Part shown: positions 34,501-43,175 of the stretch, one piece after another
Layout: each line of letters begins with the position of its first letter
Numbering within the stretch: the first letter of the stretch is position 1
NCBI RefSeq assembly: GCF_035920445.1
Contig: NZ_CP109162.1
Coordinates: 2,666,001 to 2,730,000, forward strand
From: Nocardia sp. NBC_01730
Lineage (GTDB): Bacteria; Actinomycetota; Actinomycetes; Mycobacteriales; Mycobacteriaceae
DNA length: 64,000 nucleotides
Direction: 5' to 3'
Position numbers and translations under genes: made by a program
The notes under the pieces: generated by a model
The model's database searches: none
What the model was told of the DNA's origin: nothing
Seen by the model: only the letters and a program-made list of their open reading frames with translations

Positions 34501-35159
34501 TCGGGACATGCCGAGGAACGAACTGATGAATTACCGCTTGCTCGTCGCGATTGATGGGCACCCAGATCTTCCCGCTGCGCCTGACCGCGCCGAAGCCGAA
34601 CATGGATAATCCGATGTCTCCGCAGCCCGAGGAAGAGGACGTGCACCTATCAGTGCAACTCGGTGATGTGCTCTTCCATTTCACGGCTTGCGTCACCGCA
34701 GCTCTGTTGTTCATACAAGATTGCCGCGCCCATCGGTATCCGAAGCATGTCACAGTCACCTCAGGAGACACCGGTAGTTACCCGCGCTTGCCCAATGAAC
34801 GGCTATATCTGGCGCGCTGAACAGCAATCATCTGAACAACCACCGACCCAGTTGTCGTTTCTCGCGACGTCCACACCTCGGCACCGCAGCTTTCGCGGCA
34901 AACCCACAACAACTCGGACTCCGGAACCACCCAATCAACGGTTGAAAGTGATTGTGATGGCCAGACCTTGGGAAGCTGACCGGATCAGGCAGGATGCGTT
35001 CGACCTCGTCGGCCAGTCCCCTCGCCGTACTCGATGACCCCGATCAGGGCCACGTTCCACACCTCCTGCCATCGGCGGGCCGGTCGCGCCACGAGGTATG
35101 TTCGACCCCATGAGCACTCCAAAGTTGCGGATTCGCCGCGACTTGTGTGTTGTGGAGAT
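34501..35159. other. Gene-poor stretch before the STAS gene
   Basis: Two overlapping short frames (about 34551-34820 and 34663-35037) show no family resemblance, and their frames shift along the stretch. It may be remnant DNA of lost genes. No clear regulatory element was recognised. Confidence 0.4.
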
Positions 35160-35540
35160 GTGACCAATACTTCCGGAGACGCGTATCCCCTGGCGGACAC
35201 GATGACCACCACGATCGCGGCGCAGGACGGCGCGACGGTGCTGACGGTGGCCGGCGAGGTCGATCTGGCGACAGCCCCGGCGCTGGAGAACGCGATCGAG
35301 GCCATCCTCAGCGGCAAACCCGCGGCCTTGATCATCGACCTCACCGCGGTCAGCTTCCTCGCCTCGGCGGGCATGGCGACGCTCGTCGCGGCCCACCAGC
35401 GCGCGGGTGCCGCCACCGCGATCGCTGTCGTCGCCGACGGCCCCGCGACCAGCCGTCAGCTGAAGATGACCAGCCTGGATCAGGTGTTCGCGCTACATTC
35501 CACCCTGGACGCCGCGCTCGCGGCGTTCCGGCAGAGCTGA
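35160..35540 (+). CDS. STAS-domain anti-sigma factor antagonist (RsbV-like)
   Basis: This 126-residue STAS protein has TTTIAAQDGATVLTVAGEVD in the first strands and LIIDLTAVSFLASAGMATLV, with the conserved serine at SAG that is phosphorylated in RsbV/SpoIIAA proteins. It would bind an anti-sigma kinase when dephosphorylated. It could be a substrate of the RsbU-like phosphatase at 21240, but that is a guess. The GTG start has GGAG close by; an ATG 14 codons later is possible. A strong hairpin follows its stop. Confidence 0.85.
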   Translation: MTNTSGDAYPLADTMTTTIAAQDGATVLTVAGEVDLATAPALENAIEAILSGKPAALIIDLTAVSFLASAGMATLVAAHQRAGAATAIAVVADGPATSRQLKMTSLDQVFALHSTLDAALAAFRQS

Positions 35541-35547
35541 CCGGAGC

Positions 35548-35587
35548 CCGCTGCCGCTGTCATCCCCGACAGCGGCAGCGGCTTTTC
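35548..35587 (+). terminator. Strong intrinsic terminator after the STAS gene
   Basis: CCGCTGCCGCTGTC and GACAGCGGCAGCGG form a perfect 14-pair stem with loop ATCCCC, followed by CTTTTC. It sits between the convergent STAS and LLM genes and should work well on the plus strand and possibly both ways. Confidence 0.85.
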
Positions 35588-36625
35588 TCACACCAACTCG
35601 CGCAGCTGCTCGATCAGCTTGATCCGCTCGGCGGGCGTCGCCGCCATCGGGACAACGTTCAAGACCGTGACGCCCGCCTCCTTGAAGGCCGCGACCCGCT
35701 CCTTGACGTAGCCCGCAGGGCCGACCAGGGAGATGTCACGCACCAGGTCGTCCGGCACCGCCTTCGCGGCCTCGTCCTTCTTGCCCGCCAGGTACAGCTC
35801 CTGGATGCGGTCGGCCTCGGCGCCGTAGCCGTACTTCGTGGCCAGAGCGTGGTAGAAGTTCTTGCTCTTGGCGCCCATGCCACCGATGTAGAGCGCCAGA
35901 TGCGGCTTCACGAACTCGAGCATGGGTTCGACGTTCTCGCCGATGGCCAGTGCCGGACCTGCGTAGACATCCAGTTCGCCGAGCGCGGGATCGCGCTTGG
36001 CCGAGCCCGCCGCGAGCGAATCGCCCCACACCTGCTTCGCCCGCTCCGGCAGGAAGAAGATCGGCTGCCAGCCCTCGGCGATCTCAGCGGCCAGCTCCAC
36101 GTTCTTCGGGCCGAGCGCGGCAAGCAGGACCGGAATACGTTCCCGTACCGGGTGATTGATCAACTTCAGGGGCTTGCCGAGTCCGGTGCCCTGCCCGGCG
36201 GGCAGCGGGATTTGATAGTACTTGCCCTGGTATTCCAGGCGTTCGCGCCGCCAGACCTTCCGGCAGATCTCCACCAGCTCCCTCGTGCGGCCGATCGGCG
36301 CGTCGTAAGGCACGCCGTGGAATCCTTCGACCACCTGCGGGCCGGATGCGCCGAGACCGAGCACATAGCGTCCGTCGGAGACGAAGTCCAGGCCCGCCGC
36401 GGTCATCGCGGTCAGGCTCGGGGTCCTGGTGTAGATCTGCAGGATGCCCGACGCCAGCTGCAAGCGCGTGGTCTTGGCCGCCAGGTAGCCGAGCGCGCTC
36501 ACCGCGTCGAACGAGTACGCCTCGGGGACGAACACGATGTCCAGACCGGCCCGTTCGAGGTCCGCGACTTCCGCCGCGGCCTCCTTGAAACCGCCCGAGT
36601 AGTTGATGCCCAATCCGATCCGCAT
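35588..36625 (-). CDS. LLM class F420-dependent oxidoreductase
   Basis: This 345-residue luciferase-like monooxygenase fold starts MRIGLGINYSGGFKEAAAEV, with VFVPEAYSFDAVSALGYLA, LASGILQIYTRTPSLTAMTAAGL and VLGLGASGPQVVEGFHGVPY. These are typical of F420-using members from mycobacteria and Nocardia. The substrate is unknown. The start is the ATG at 36625; a further ATG four codons upstream is possible. It is a single gene between a terminator and a divergent gene. Confidence 0.88.
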   Translation of the reverse strand: MRIGLGINYSGGFKEAAAEVADLERAGLDIVFVPEAYSFDAVSALGYLAAKTTRLQLASGILQIYTRTPSLTAMTAAGLDFVSDGRYVLGLGASGPQVVEGFHGVPYDAPIGRTRELVEICRKVWRRERLEYQGKYYQIPLPAGQGTGLGKPLKLINHPVRERIPVLLAALGPKNVELAAEIAEGWQPIFFLPERAKQVWGDSLAAGSAKRDPALGELDVYAGPALAIGENVEPMLEFVKPHLALYIGGMGAKSKNFYHALATKYGYGAEADRIQELYLAGKKDEAAKAVPDDLVRDISLVGPAGYVKERVAAFKEAGVTVLNVVPMAATPAERIKLIEQLRELV

Positions 36626-36775
36626 AGCACTCAACATAACGGCGAGTAGGCGGTGCCCGCGCACCGGCCACGGGGAACGTGCGACAGGCGGTGGTGTCGG
36701 CCGGGTCGTGCGGCGGAACCGAGTAGCGTTTACCCCTGACCACCTCCTCGCCGTAGAACGAAAGGCAACACTCTC

Positions 36776-37435
36776 GTGTCGCAGCCCAGCACCTCGCCCA
36801 CGGAAACTGCGTCGTCCTTCGGCAGGGCAAACCTCACGCAGTACCTGAGCGATCTGGCCGCCAAGATTCCCGCGCCGGGCGGTGGCGCGGTGGCCGCGTT
36901 ACATGCCGCGCAGGCGGCCGCGCTGGTGGCGATGGTCGCGCGCTACACCACCCGCGCCAAGGACGCCGACAACCGCCCGGTGGTCGATCGCATCATCGAG
37001 GCCGCCGACGCCGCCCGCGACCGGGCTCTCGCGCTGGCCGATGCCGACGCCGCCGCGTTCACGGCCGTCGGCGCCGCCTACAAGCTGCCGAAAGACACCC
37101 CGGAGGACCTCGCCGCCCGCACCGCCGCGATCAATGCCGCGCTGGTCGAAGCCGCGCGCGTGCCCGCCGCGGTCGTCGACGAGGCCGACGAGGTGCTGAC
37201 GCTGGCCGCGGAGCTGTTGCCGATCGGGAACCCGAACGTGGTCACCGACATCGGCGCCGCCGCCGACGCCTGCCGCGCCGCTGCGGCGAGTTCGCAGCTC
37301 AACATCGAGATCAACGTGGCGTCGCTGCCCGCGGCGGAGGGCGATCGCTTCGCCGCCACCCTGATTCGCATCGACGAACTGACCGCTCGCGCGGACGCCG
37401 TGCACGCCGACGTCGTGCACGCGGTGCGCAGGTAG
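36776..37435 (+). CDS. Cyclodeaminase/cyclohydrolase family protein (FchA-like)
   Basis: This 219-residue helical protein matches the formiminotransferase-cyclodeaminase (FTCD_C) family, which includes methenyl-tetrahydrofolate cyclohydrolases. The hallmark IPAPGGGAVAALHAAQAAALV lies near residue 31, followed by ADADAAAFTAVGAAYKLP and IGNPNVVTDIGAAADACRAAA. The cyclohydrolase activity is predicted. Interestingly, a FolD paralogue with an apparently lost cyclohydrolase residue lies 6 kb away. The gene begins with GTG and is alone. Confidence 0.8.
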   Translation: MSQPSTSPTETASSFGRANLTQYLSDLAAKIPAPGGGAVAALHAAQAAALVAMVARYTTRAKDADNRPVVDRIIEAADAARDRALALADADAAAFTAVGAAYKLPKDTPEDLAARTAAINAALVEAARVPAAVVDEADEVLTLAAELLPIGNPNVVTDIGAAADACRAAAASSQLNIEINVASLPAAEGDRFAATLIRIDELTARADAVHADVVHAVRR

Positions 37436-37484
37436 CGCCGGTACCGGTGCCGAATCGCCACGGCGCCGGCGCGTTCCGCCGTTC

Positions 37485-38387
37485 TCAGGCCGGCGGATTC
37501 CACGGAACCAGCACGATCTTGCCGCGCACGCGGCCGGATTCGCTGATCTGGTGGGCCTTCGCGACCTCCGCGAGCGGCAGCACCTGGTCGATCGTGACGC
37601 CCAGATACCCGTGCTCGACCATGGTGGTGATCTCGCGCAGCGAGACCCAGGACGGTTCGACATAGAAGCGCTCGTAGCGCGGGTCGTCCTCCGCGTCCGA
37701 GCCCTGCGTGTCGATCAACCTGCCATCGGGCCGCAGCACCCGCGCCGAACGGGAACCGTATTCGCCGCCGACCAGGTCCAGCACGATATCCAGGTCTCGC
37801 ACCGCGGTGCCGAAATCTGTTGCGGTGTAATCGATCAGCTCGTCGGCGCCCAACCCGCGCAGGTACTCGTGGTTAGCGGCACGCGCGGTGCCGATCACGT
37901 ACGCGCCGCGATGCTTCGCCATCTGCACCGCGAGATGCCCCACCCCGCCGGCGGCCGCGTGCACGAGGATGCGCTGGCCGGCGCCGATCGCGGCCAGCGC
38001 CTGCCACGCGGTCAGCGCGGCCGTCGGCAATGCCGCCGCGTGCACATGGTCGATGCGGTGCGGCTTCGGTGCCAACGCATGTGCCTGCACCACAACATAT
38101 TCGGCGTTCGCACCGCCGAATACCATGCCGTACACCGCATCTCCCACCCCGAACCGGTCCGCCCCGGGGCCGAGCTCCTCGATGATGCCGGAGACGTCGA
38201 AGCCGAGCGTGAGCGGTGGCTCACCGATCCTGTCGACGAGCCCGGCGCGCACCTTCCAGTCGGCCGGGTTGACGCTGGTCGCGGCTACCCGAACCAGCAC
38301 CTCCCCCGCTCCGGGACGCGGTCGATCGACCTCCTCGATGTCGAGTACTTCCGGACCACCAAACACTTTCTGCGTTATTGCGAGCAT
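37485..38387 (-). CDS. NADPH:quinone-reductase-like zinc-free MDR enzyme
   Basis: This 300-residue MDR-superfamily protein starts MLAITQKVFGGPEVLDIEEV. It has the Rossmann motif AAAGGVGHLAVQMAKHRGAYVIGTARAAN and SGRVRGKIVLV at the C-terminus. It lacks the cysteine cluster of structural zinc. Quinone or enone reduction with NADPH is likely. It is divergent from the HxlR regulator, with palindromes between, like the QorA/QorR pairs in other actinobacteria. The long ORF beyond the ATG is dropped. Confidence 0.87.
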   Translation of the reverse strand: MLAITQKVFGGPEVLDIEEVDRPRPGAGEVLVRVAATSVNPADWKVRAGLVDRIGEPPLTLGFDVSGIIEELGPGADRFGVGDAVYGMVFGGANAEYVVVQAHALAPKPHRIDHVHAAALPTAALTAWQALAAIGAGQRILVHAAAGGVGHLAVQMAKHRGAYVIGTARAANHEYLRGLGADELIDYTATDFGTAVRDLDIVLDLVGGEYGSRSARVLRPDGRLIDTQGSDAEDDPRYERFYVEPSWVSLREITTMVEHGYLGVTIDQVLPLAEVAKAHQISESGRVRGKIVLVPWNPPA

Positions 38388-38412
38388 GCGACGATTCTGC
38401 GACGGCCTGGTA

Positions 38413-38436
38413 CCTTCTGGAAAGAAGGCACCTTCT
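38413..38436. promoter_or_regulatory. Overlapping palindromes, candidate HxlR operator
   Basis: CCTTCT-GGAA-AGAAGG (38413-38428) overlaps AAGAAGG-CA-CCTTCTT (38422-38437). Three alternating half-sites of CCTTCT/AGAAGG would let two regulator dimers bind side by side between the divergent reductase and regulator. Confidence 0.6.
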
Positions 38437-38453
38437 TGATACCGAGGTTCCCA

Positions 38454-38888
38454 ATGGATACTGTGTGTGGCCGGTCCGATTCTCCGAGCCTGGTCGAGAG
38501 TTACTTGCACCACTGCCCAGCGCGCGAGGTGCTAGCCGTCCTCGCCGACAAGTGGGTCATTCTGGTGCTGAGTGTGCTGCGCGGCAGCGACGGACCGGTC
38601 CGCTTCAACGATCTGCGTCGCCGCCTCGACGGCATCACTCAGAAGATGCTCACCCGCACCCTGCGTAACCTGGAGCGTGAGGGCCTGGTCCGCCGTGCGG
38701 TCTATCCCACGGTGCCGCCGCGGGTGGAGTACTCTCTCACCGAGCTCGGCGCGAGCATCGGCGAACTCAGCCACGCCATGGGGGTCTGGGCAGTGCAGCA
38801 CCAGGACCGAATCCTCGCCGCGCGAGCGGAATTCGACGCGCGGGCGATGACCGAGCCGGAGCCGCTCACATCCGGCCCCGCCCGCTGA
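38454..38888 (+). CDS. HxlR-family regulator (QorR-like)
   Basis: This 144-residue winged-helix protein has the conserved cysteine in HHCPAREVLAVLADKWVIL (Cys21), thought to react with quinones or oxidants in this family. RFNDLRRRLDGITQKMLTRTL and EREGLVRRAVYPTVPPRVEY are the HTH and wing. It is divergent from the quinone reductase and probably represses it until the thiol is oxidised or alkylated. Confidence 0.88.
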   Translation: MDTVCGRSDSPSLVESYLHHCPAREVLAVLADKWVILVLSVLRGSDGPVRFNDLRRRLDGITQKMLTRTLRNLEREGLVRRAVYPTVPPRVEYSLTELGASIGELSHAMGVWAVQHQDRILAARAEFDARAMTEPEPLTSGPAR

Positions 38889-39089
38889 CCGGGCCACTTC
38901 GGTCTCGCGTTCCGCTGGAACCGTGCCTGCCTCAGCGCTGGTTTCTTCGCATCCGGACTGGGTAGGCGATCAGTGTCGGCAGGTCCACCAGGTCACAACT
39001 GGACCACGGACCAGGCCATCGGTGGCCGAGTTGATCATGCGGGCCTAGAATATTGCTTTGCCTACCACCATTTCGAAGGGGTGGAAGCC

Positions 39090-39842
39090 ATGAGGAGCGC
39101 AATTCGGTACTTGTTCCTCGCGACCGTGATCGTGGCACTGGCCGCGTTCGGTTCGGGTGCGGCGACAGCGACCCTGATCGGAAGTCCCTCCGCGCAGGCG
39201 GTGGCGGCGATCGGACCTTCGAACGGCCAGGTGGTGGGCGTTGCTCATCCCGTGACCATTCATTTCGCCGCTCCCGTCCCGGATCGCGCACGCGCGGAAG
39301 AATCCATAGATATCAGAACTACCCAACCGATCACAGGCACATTCGCGTGGACCGACGACCGCGAGGCGGTGTGGACGCCGACCGGGTTCCTGCCCGCCAA
39401 CGCCCGTATCTCTGTCGCAGTCGGTAACGCGCACACGGACTTCCGAACCAACGCGGGCGTCTTCGGCGACGCGGACATGTCAACGCACACATTCACGCTG
39501 AGCGTCGGCGGTACTGTCGTGCGGACGATGCCCGCCTCCATGGGTAAGCCGGGCTGGGAGACACCGTCGGGGACCTGGCCGGTGCTGGAGAAGTTTCGTT
39601 CGGTGATGTTCGACTCGCGCACCATCGGCATTCCGCTGAGCTCGCCGGAGGGCTACGTGATCAAGGGTGAATTCGCCGAACGCCTGACTTGGAGCGGGGT
39701 TTTCATTCATTCCGCCCCGTGGTCGGTGGAGCAGCAGGGCAATTCGAACGTCAGCCACGGCTGCATCAACTTGGCACCCGATGACGCCGAATGGGTCTAC
39801 CATGCGATCGGCGTCGGCGACCCGGTAGTCACGCACTGGTAA
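39090..39842 (+). CDS. L,D-transpeptidase (YkuD domain), exported
   Basis: From the ATG the protein has 250 residues with an N-terminal signal or anchor (IRYLFLATVIVALAAFGSG), one Ig-like domain (about 45-120) and a YkuD catalytic domain. The active-site motif is SHGCINLAPDDAEWVY with Cys225 and His223, and FIHSAPWSVEQQGNSN before it. It makes or edits 3-3 crosslinks in the cell wall outside the membrane. It is shorter than typical Ldt proteins because there is a single Ig domain. Confidence 0.9.
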   Translation: MRSAIRYLFLATVIVALAAFGSGAATATLIGSPSAQAVAAIGPSNGQVVGVAHPVTIHFAAPVPDRARAEESIDIRTTQPITGTFAWTDDREAVWTPTGFLPANARISVAVGNAHTDFRTNAGVFGDADMSTHTFTLSVGGTVVRTMPASMGKPGWETPSGTWPVLEKFRSVMFDSRTIGIPLSSPEGYVIKGEFAERLTWSGVFIHSAPWSVEQQGNSNVSHGCINLAPDDAEWVYHAIGVGDPVVTHW

Positions 39843-39873
39843 CCGGGCAAGCGCCCCGCGGCAAGGTCTTCAC

Positions 39874-41631
39874 TTATGCGGCAACGCTCAGCGCATCGTC
39901 TCGGACGACCAGCGCGGCGTAGCGTCCCTCGGATTCCATGAGTTCGGCATGGTCCCCGCGTTCGACGATCTGGCCCCGGTCCAGTACGACGATCTGGTCG
40001 GCATCGCGAACGGTGGACAGCCGATGCGCGATGGTGATCGTGGTCCGATTCGCCGACAGCGCGTCGATGGCCTCCTGAACCTCCTGCTCGGTGCGGGTGT
40101 CCAGCGCGCTGGTCGCCTCGTCGAGCACCAGGATCGGCGGGCGGCGCAAGACGACCCGCGCCACCGCGAGACGCTGCTTCTCCCCACCGGAGAAGCGGTA
40201 GCCGCGCTCGCCGACCACGGTGTCGTAGCCATCGGGCAGGCCCATGATGTGATCGTGGATGCGCGCCGCGCGGGCGGCCTCGTGCAATTCGTGTTCGGTC
40301 GCATCAGGTTTCGCGAAGCGCAGGTTGTCGGCGACCGAGGCGTGAAACAGATAGGTCTCCTCGGAGACCACGCCGATCGACGCGGCGAGGTCGGCGAAGG
40401 ACAAATCGCGCACATCGATTCCATCGATTGTCACTCGGCCGGAAGTCACGTCGTACAGCCGAGCGACGAGGTAGCCGAGAGTGGTTTTGCCGGAACCGGT
40501 TTCGCCGACCACGGCCAGACTCGAGCCTGCGGGAACGGTGATATCGATATCGCTCAATACTTCTCGTGTATCCGCGCCGTACGAGAATCCGATGTGCTCG
40601 AAGCGGATCTCGCCCCGCACGGCAGGGAGGGTCACCGGCGTGACCGGTTCCTCGATCTCCGGCTTCAGGTCGAGATACTCGAAGATCCTGCCGAACAGCG
40701 CCAGGGAGCTCTGCACCTCCACCCCGGTGGAGAGCAATTGCACCATCGGCCGCAGCAGGCTCGTCTGCAAGGTGGTGAACGCGACCAGCGTGCCGATCGA
40801 AACCAGCGGGCGCCCCGCGGCGACGGTCAGCCCGGCCGCCCAGTAGATGACCGCGGGCATGGCGGACATGATGATCTGAATGGTCGACTGCCGCCACCTT
40901 CCCGCCATGCTCGCCCGGACCTCCAGGTCGACGAGGCCGCGCGACTCGCGCACGAAAGTATCGACCAACGCGGGCGATCGGCCCATCGTGCGTCCGAGCA
41001 GGATGCCGCTCACCGACAGCGACTCCTCCACGATCGCCGACATGCCCGCCAGCTTCTGCTGGCGCCGCGTGGTGATCTTCCTGCGCTCGTCACCGACCCG
41101 GCGGCTCACCCAGACGAAGAGCGGCAGCATCACCAGCGAGACGGCGGTCAGACGCCAGTCCAGTGCCAGCATGGCGATCACCGCGGCGACCACGGTGGTG
41201 AAGTTCGAGACCAGCGATGTGGCAGTGGAGGTGACAGTCGACTGCATGCCGCCGATGTCGTTGGCGATCCTGGACTGCACCTCGCCGGTGCGGGTCTTGG
41301 TGAAGAACGCCAGCGGCATACGTTGCAACTGTGCGTACACCGCGGAGCGTAGGTCGTGCATGACGTCTTGGCCGACCGTGGTCGAGATATAGGTCTGCAG
41401 GACGCCGAATACGCTGGTCAGCACAGCGACGACGACCATGCCCGCGGCGAGCAAGGTCAGCAGGCCCGTACGACCGTGCGGCACCGCGTCGTCGAGCACC
41501 GCGCGCAACAGGAATGGCGAGGCGAGCGCGACCACCGAGGAGAGACAAACGAGGGCGGCCACGAAGGCCAGCCGGGCCCGGTAGGGCCGGAAGAGCCGGA
41601 CGATCCGGCGAAGTCGAGGTGAAGGCTGCAC
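39874..41631 (-). CDS. ABC exporter, fused permease and ATPase
   Basis: This 585-residue half transporter has about six membrane helices in the first 310 residues (ABC type 1 fold). The ATPase then has Walker A GETGSGKTT, the signature FSGGEKQRLAVARVVL, Walker B ILVLDEATSALD and switch ITIAHRLSTV. It would work as a homodimer or with a partner to export drugs or lipids. The divergent MarR gene probably regulates it; palindromes lie between. The start is a GTG. Confidence 0.9.
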   Translation of the reverse strand: MQPSPRLRRIVRLFRPYRARLAFVAALVCLSSVVALASPFLLRAVLDDAVPHGRTGLLTLLAAGMVVVAVLTSVFGVLQTYISTTVGQDVMHDLRSAVYAQLQRMPLAFFTKTRTGEVQSRIANDIGGMQSTVTSTATSLVSNFTTVVAAVIAMLALDWRLTAVSLVMLPLFVWVSRRVGDERRKITTRRQQKLAGMSAIVEESLSVSGILLGRTMGRSPALVDTFVRESRGLVDLEVRASMAGRWRQSTIQIIMSAMPAVIYWAAGLTVAAGRPLVSIGTLVAFTTLQTSLLRPMVQLLSTGVEVQSSLALFGRIFEYLDLKPEIEEPVTPVTLPAVRGEIRFEHIGFSYGADTREVLSDIDITVPAGSSLAVVGETGSGKTTLGYLVARLYDVTSGRVTIDGIDVRDLSFADLAASIGVVSEETYLFHASVADNLRFAKPDATEHELHEAARAARIHDHIMGLPDGYDTVVGERGYRFSGGEKQRLAVARVVLRRPPILVLDEATSALDTRTEQEVQEAIDALSANRTTITIAHRLSTVRDADQIVVLDRGQIVERGDHAELMESEGRYAALVVRDDALSVAA

Positions 41632-41664
41632 GGGCGCCCCCCTTTCGGGACTACGGCATAAAAC

Positions 41665-41709
41665 TGAGTATGACTCATAATTGTTCCTCGAAACAATGAG
41701 CTATGCTCA
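41665..41709. promoter_or_regulatory. Twin TGAG/CTCA palindromes flanking a TTGTT repeat
   Basis: TGAGT-ATG-ACTCA (41665-41677) and TGAGC-TAT-GCTCA (41697-41709) are two related sites 32 bases apart, about three DNA turns. Between them is ATTGTT-N6-AACAAT (41680-41697). The second site covers the first ATG of the MarR gene. They are probably MarR operators controlling both the exporter and the regulator. Confidence 0.6.
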
Positions 41710-42140
41710 GGATCATGGATTCCGGCGAGACCGATCTCCCCGAACTGTTCCTGCGCGCGGCCAAACGCATCCGCCGCAACCAGGTATCCCGACTGGCCCC
41801 GCTCGGTCTCACCCCCGCCCAGGCCAGAGCGCTGCGCATCATCGGACGTACAGGCGAGCCGTTGCACATGACCGCGCTCGCCGAACACCTGGACATCGTC
41901 CCGCGCTCGGCCACGACGGTCGTGGACGCCCTCGAAGCGGCGGGACTGGTCACGCGCTCGCCCGACCCCGCCAATCGACGCGCCACCCTGGTCACGCCGA
42001 CCGACGAGGGCAGCGACGCGCTGACCGGCATGACCGAGGCGCGTCGCGCGGCCGCCGAGGAACTGTTCGCGACGCTCTCGGACCCCCAGCGCGAAACCCT
42101 GCGCGACCTGCTCGCCGCACTCGACACGCCCGCCTGCTGA
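41703..42140 (+). CDS. MarR family regulator of the ABC exporter
   Basis: This 145-residue protein has the winged-helix domain at about 35-110: LTPAQARALRIIGRTGEP, HMTALAEHLDIVPRSATTVV and VTRSPDPANRRATLVTPTDEG. Because the palindrome overlaps the first ATG, the ATG four codons later (41715), behind AGGA, may be the real start. It is divergent from the ABC exporter and likely controls it. Confidence 0.87.
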   Translation: MLRIMDSGETDLPELFLRAAKRIRRNQVSRLAPLGLTPAQARALRIIGRTGEPLHMTALAEHLDIVPRSATTVVDALEAAGLVTRSPDPANRRATLVTPTDEGSDALTGMTEARRAAAEELFATLSDPQRETLRDLLAALDTPAC

Positions 42141-42275
42141 GCGCCCGCGGAAGTACTCGAACCAGGTATCGGGCAGTATTCTCCCAGGGAGCGTGTGGAT
42201 TCGGCGGGACGAACGCGGCGGAGCGCGCCCGCGCCGGTGCGGACAACCTGACGGTGACCTGATGAAGGTGGGGCG

Positions 42276-43040
42276 ATGGATCGACCGGAGATGAGCGCAC
42301 GACCCGGTTACGACCGCGGGAATCCTCAGCTCACCGACCCCGGTGGGCCGGACAACCGCCCCACAGGCGACGAGGAGTACCAGGGCGACTGGTCCGCGTG
42401 GGTCGACAAGCTACCCACCGCACCGCAACTCACCGTACCGCCACCCCCGCCGCCGGAACCCGAGTGCTACGAGGACGAATTCTCCGGTCTGATCGATCGC
42501 TCCCGCCCGCGGCGCACGAAGCGCCGGTGGGCGCCACCGCTTCTCGGCACGCTCACCATCGCCGCCCTGACCTTCGCGGCCTTCATGCAGTTCTCGGGCG
42601 GCGGCTCCGACCAGCAGGCCGGACCGTCCACGCCGAGACAGGCGAACGCACCCGCGACACGACCCGGCACCCAGTGCCCGGCAGAGCGAGTCGGCAACCG
42701 GATCCAGGGCAACGGCATCGGGAGTTTCGACTCCGGACCAGCCGCGATCTTCGCCTTCCAGCACGCCTACTATGTGGCCCGCTCCGGCGAGCAGGCCCGC
42801 GCCACCGCCACCGCCACCGCCGCGGTCCCCACCGCCGACGCGATTCAGCAGGGCATCGACTCCATCCCGGCGGGCACCACCCACTGCCTGGCAATCACCC
42901 CTGGCGCGTTCGCGGGTCAGTATGTCGTCGTGATCACGGAGTATCGCCCCGGCCACGGCCCGATCGCCTACAACCCGCAGATAGTCTCCACGGCCAAAGA
43001 AGGCAGCCGCACCCTGATCAGTGCGATCAGCCGGGGGTGA
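42276..43040 (+). CDS. Single-span membrane protein, DUF8176-like
   Basis: This 254-residue protein has a proline-rich cytosolic N-terminus (LTVPPPPPPEPE), one membrane helix (PLLGTLTIAALTFAAFMQF, near residue 88) and an outer domain with two conserved cysteines (TQCPAERV and THCLAITP) that could pair. The segment GSFDSGPAAIFAFQHAYYVARSG resembles a domain found in Nocardia and Mycobacterium hypothetical proteins, which I tentatively recall as DUF8176. The function is unknown. It is a single gene with its own GTG-rich leader and converges on the folD-like gene. Confidence 0.6.
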   Translation: MDRPEMSARPGYDRGNPQLTDPGGPDNRPTGDEEYQGDWSAWVDKLPTAPQLTVPPPPPPEPECYEDEFSGLIDRSRPRRTKRRWAPPLLGTLTIAALTFAAFMQFSGGGSDQQAGPSTPRQANAPATRPGTQCPAERVGNRIQGNGIGSFDSGPAAIFAFQHAYYVARSGEQARATATATAAVPTADAIQQGIDSIPAGTTHCLAITPGAFAGQYVVVITEYRPGHGPIAYNPQIVSTAKEGSRTLISAISRG

Positions 43041-43175
43041 ATTTCGCCGCCGCACGAACCTGAGCCAGCTACGTTGAGGCACAAGACACTCGGGCCGACC
43101 ACCCGTATTACCGCCCCGATTCCCCGGCCCGGACGCAGTGTGTCGCCCCGGAAGGATCGACGCTCGGCGGCAGCC

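Noticed and set aside
39031..39051. TTGATC and TAGAAT upstream of the L,D-transpeptidase gene read as a promoter
   Set aside because: The spacer is only 9 bases, too short for a promoter. The -10-like element alone is weak evidence.
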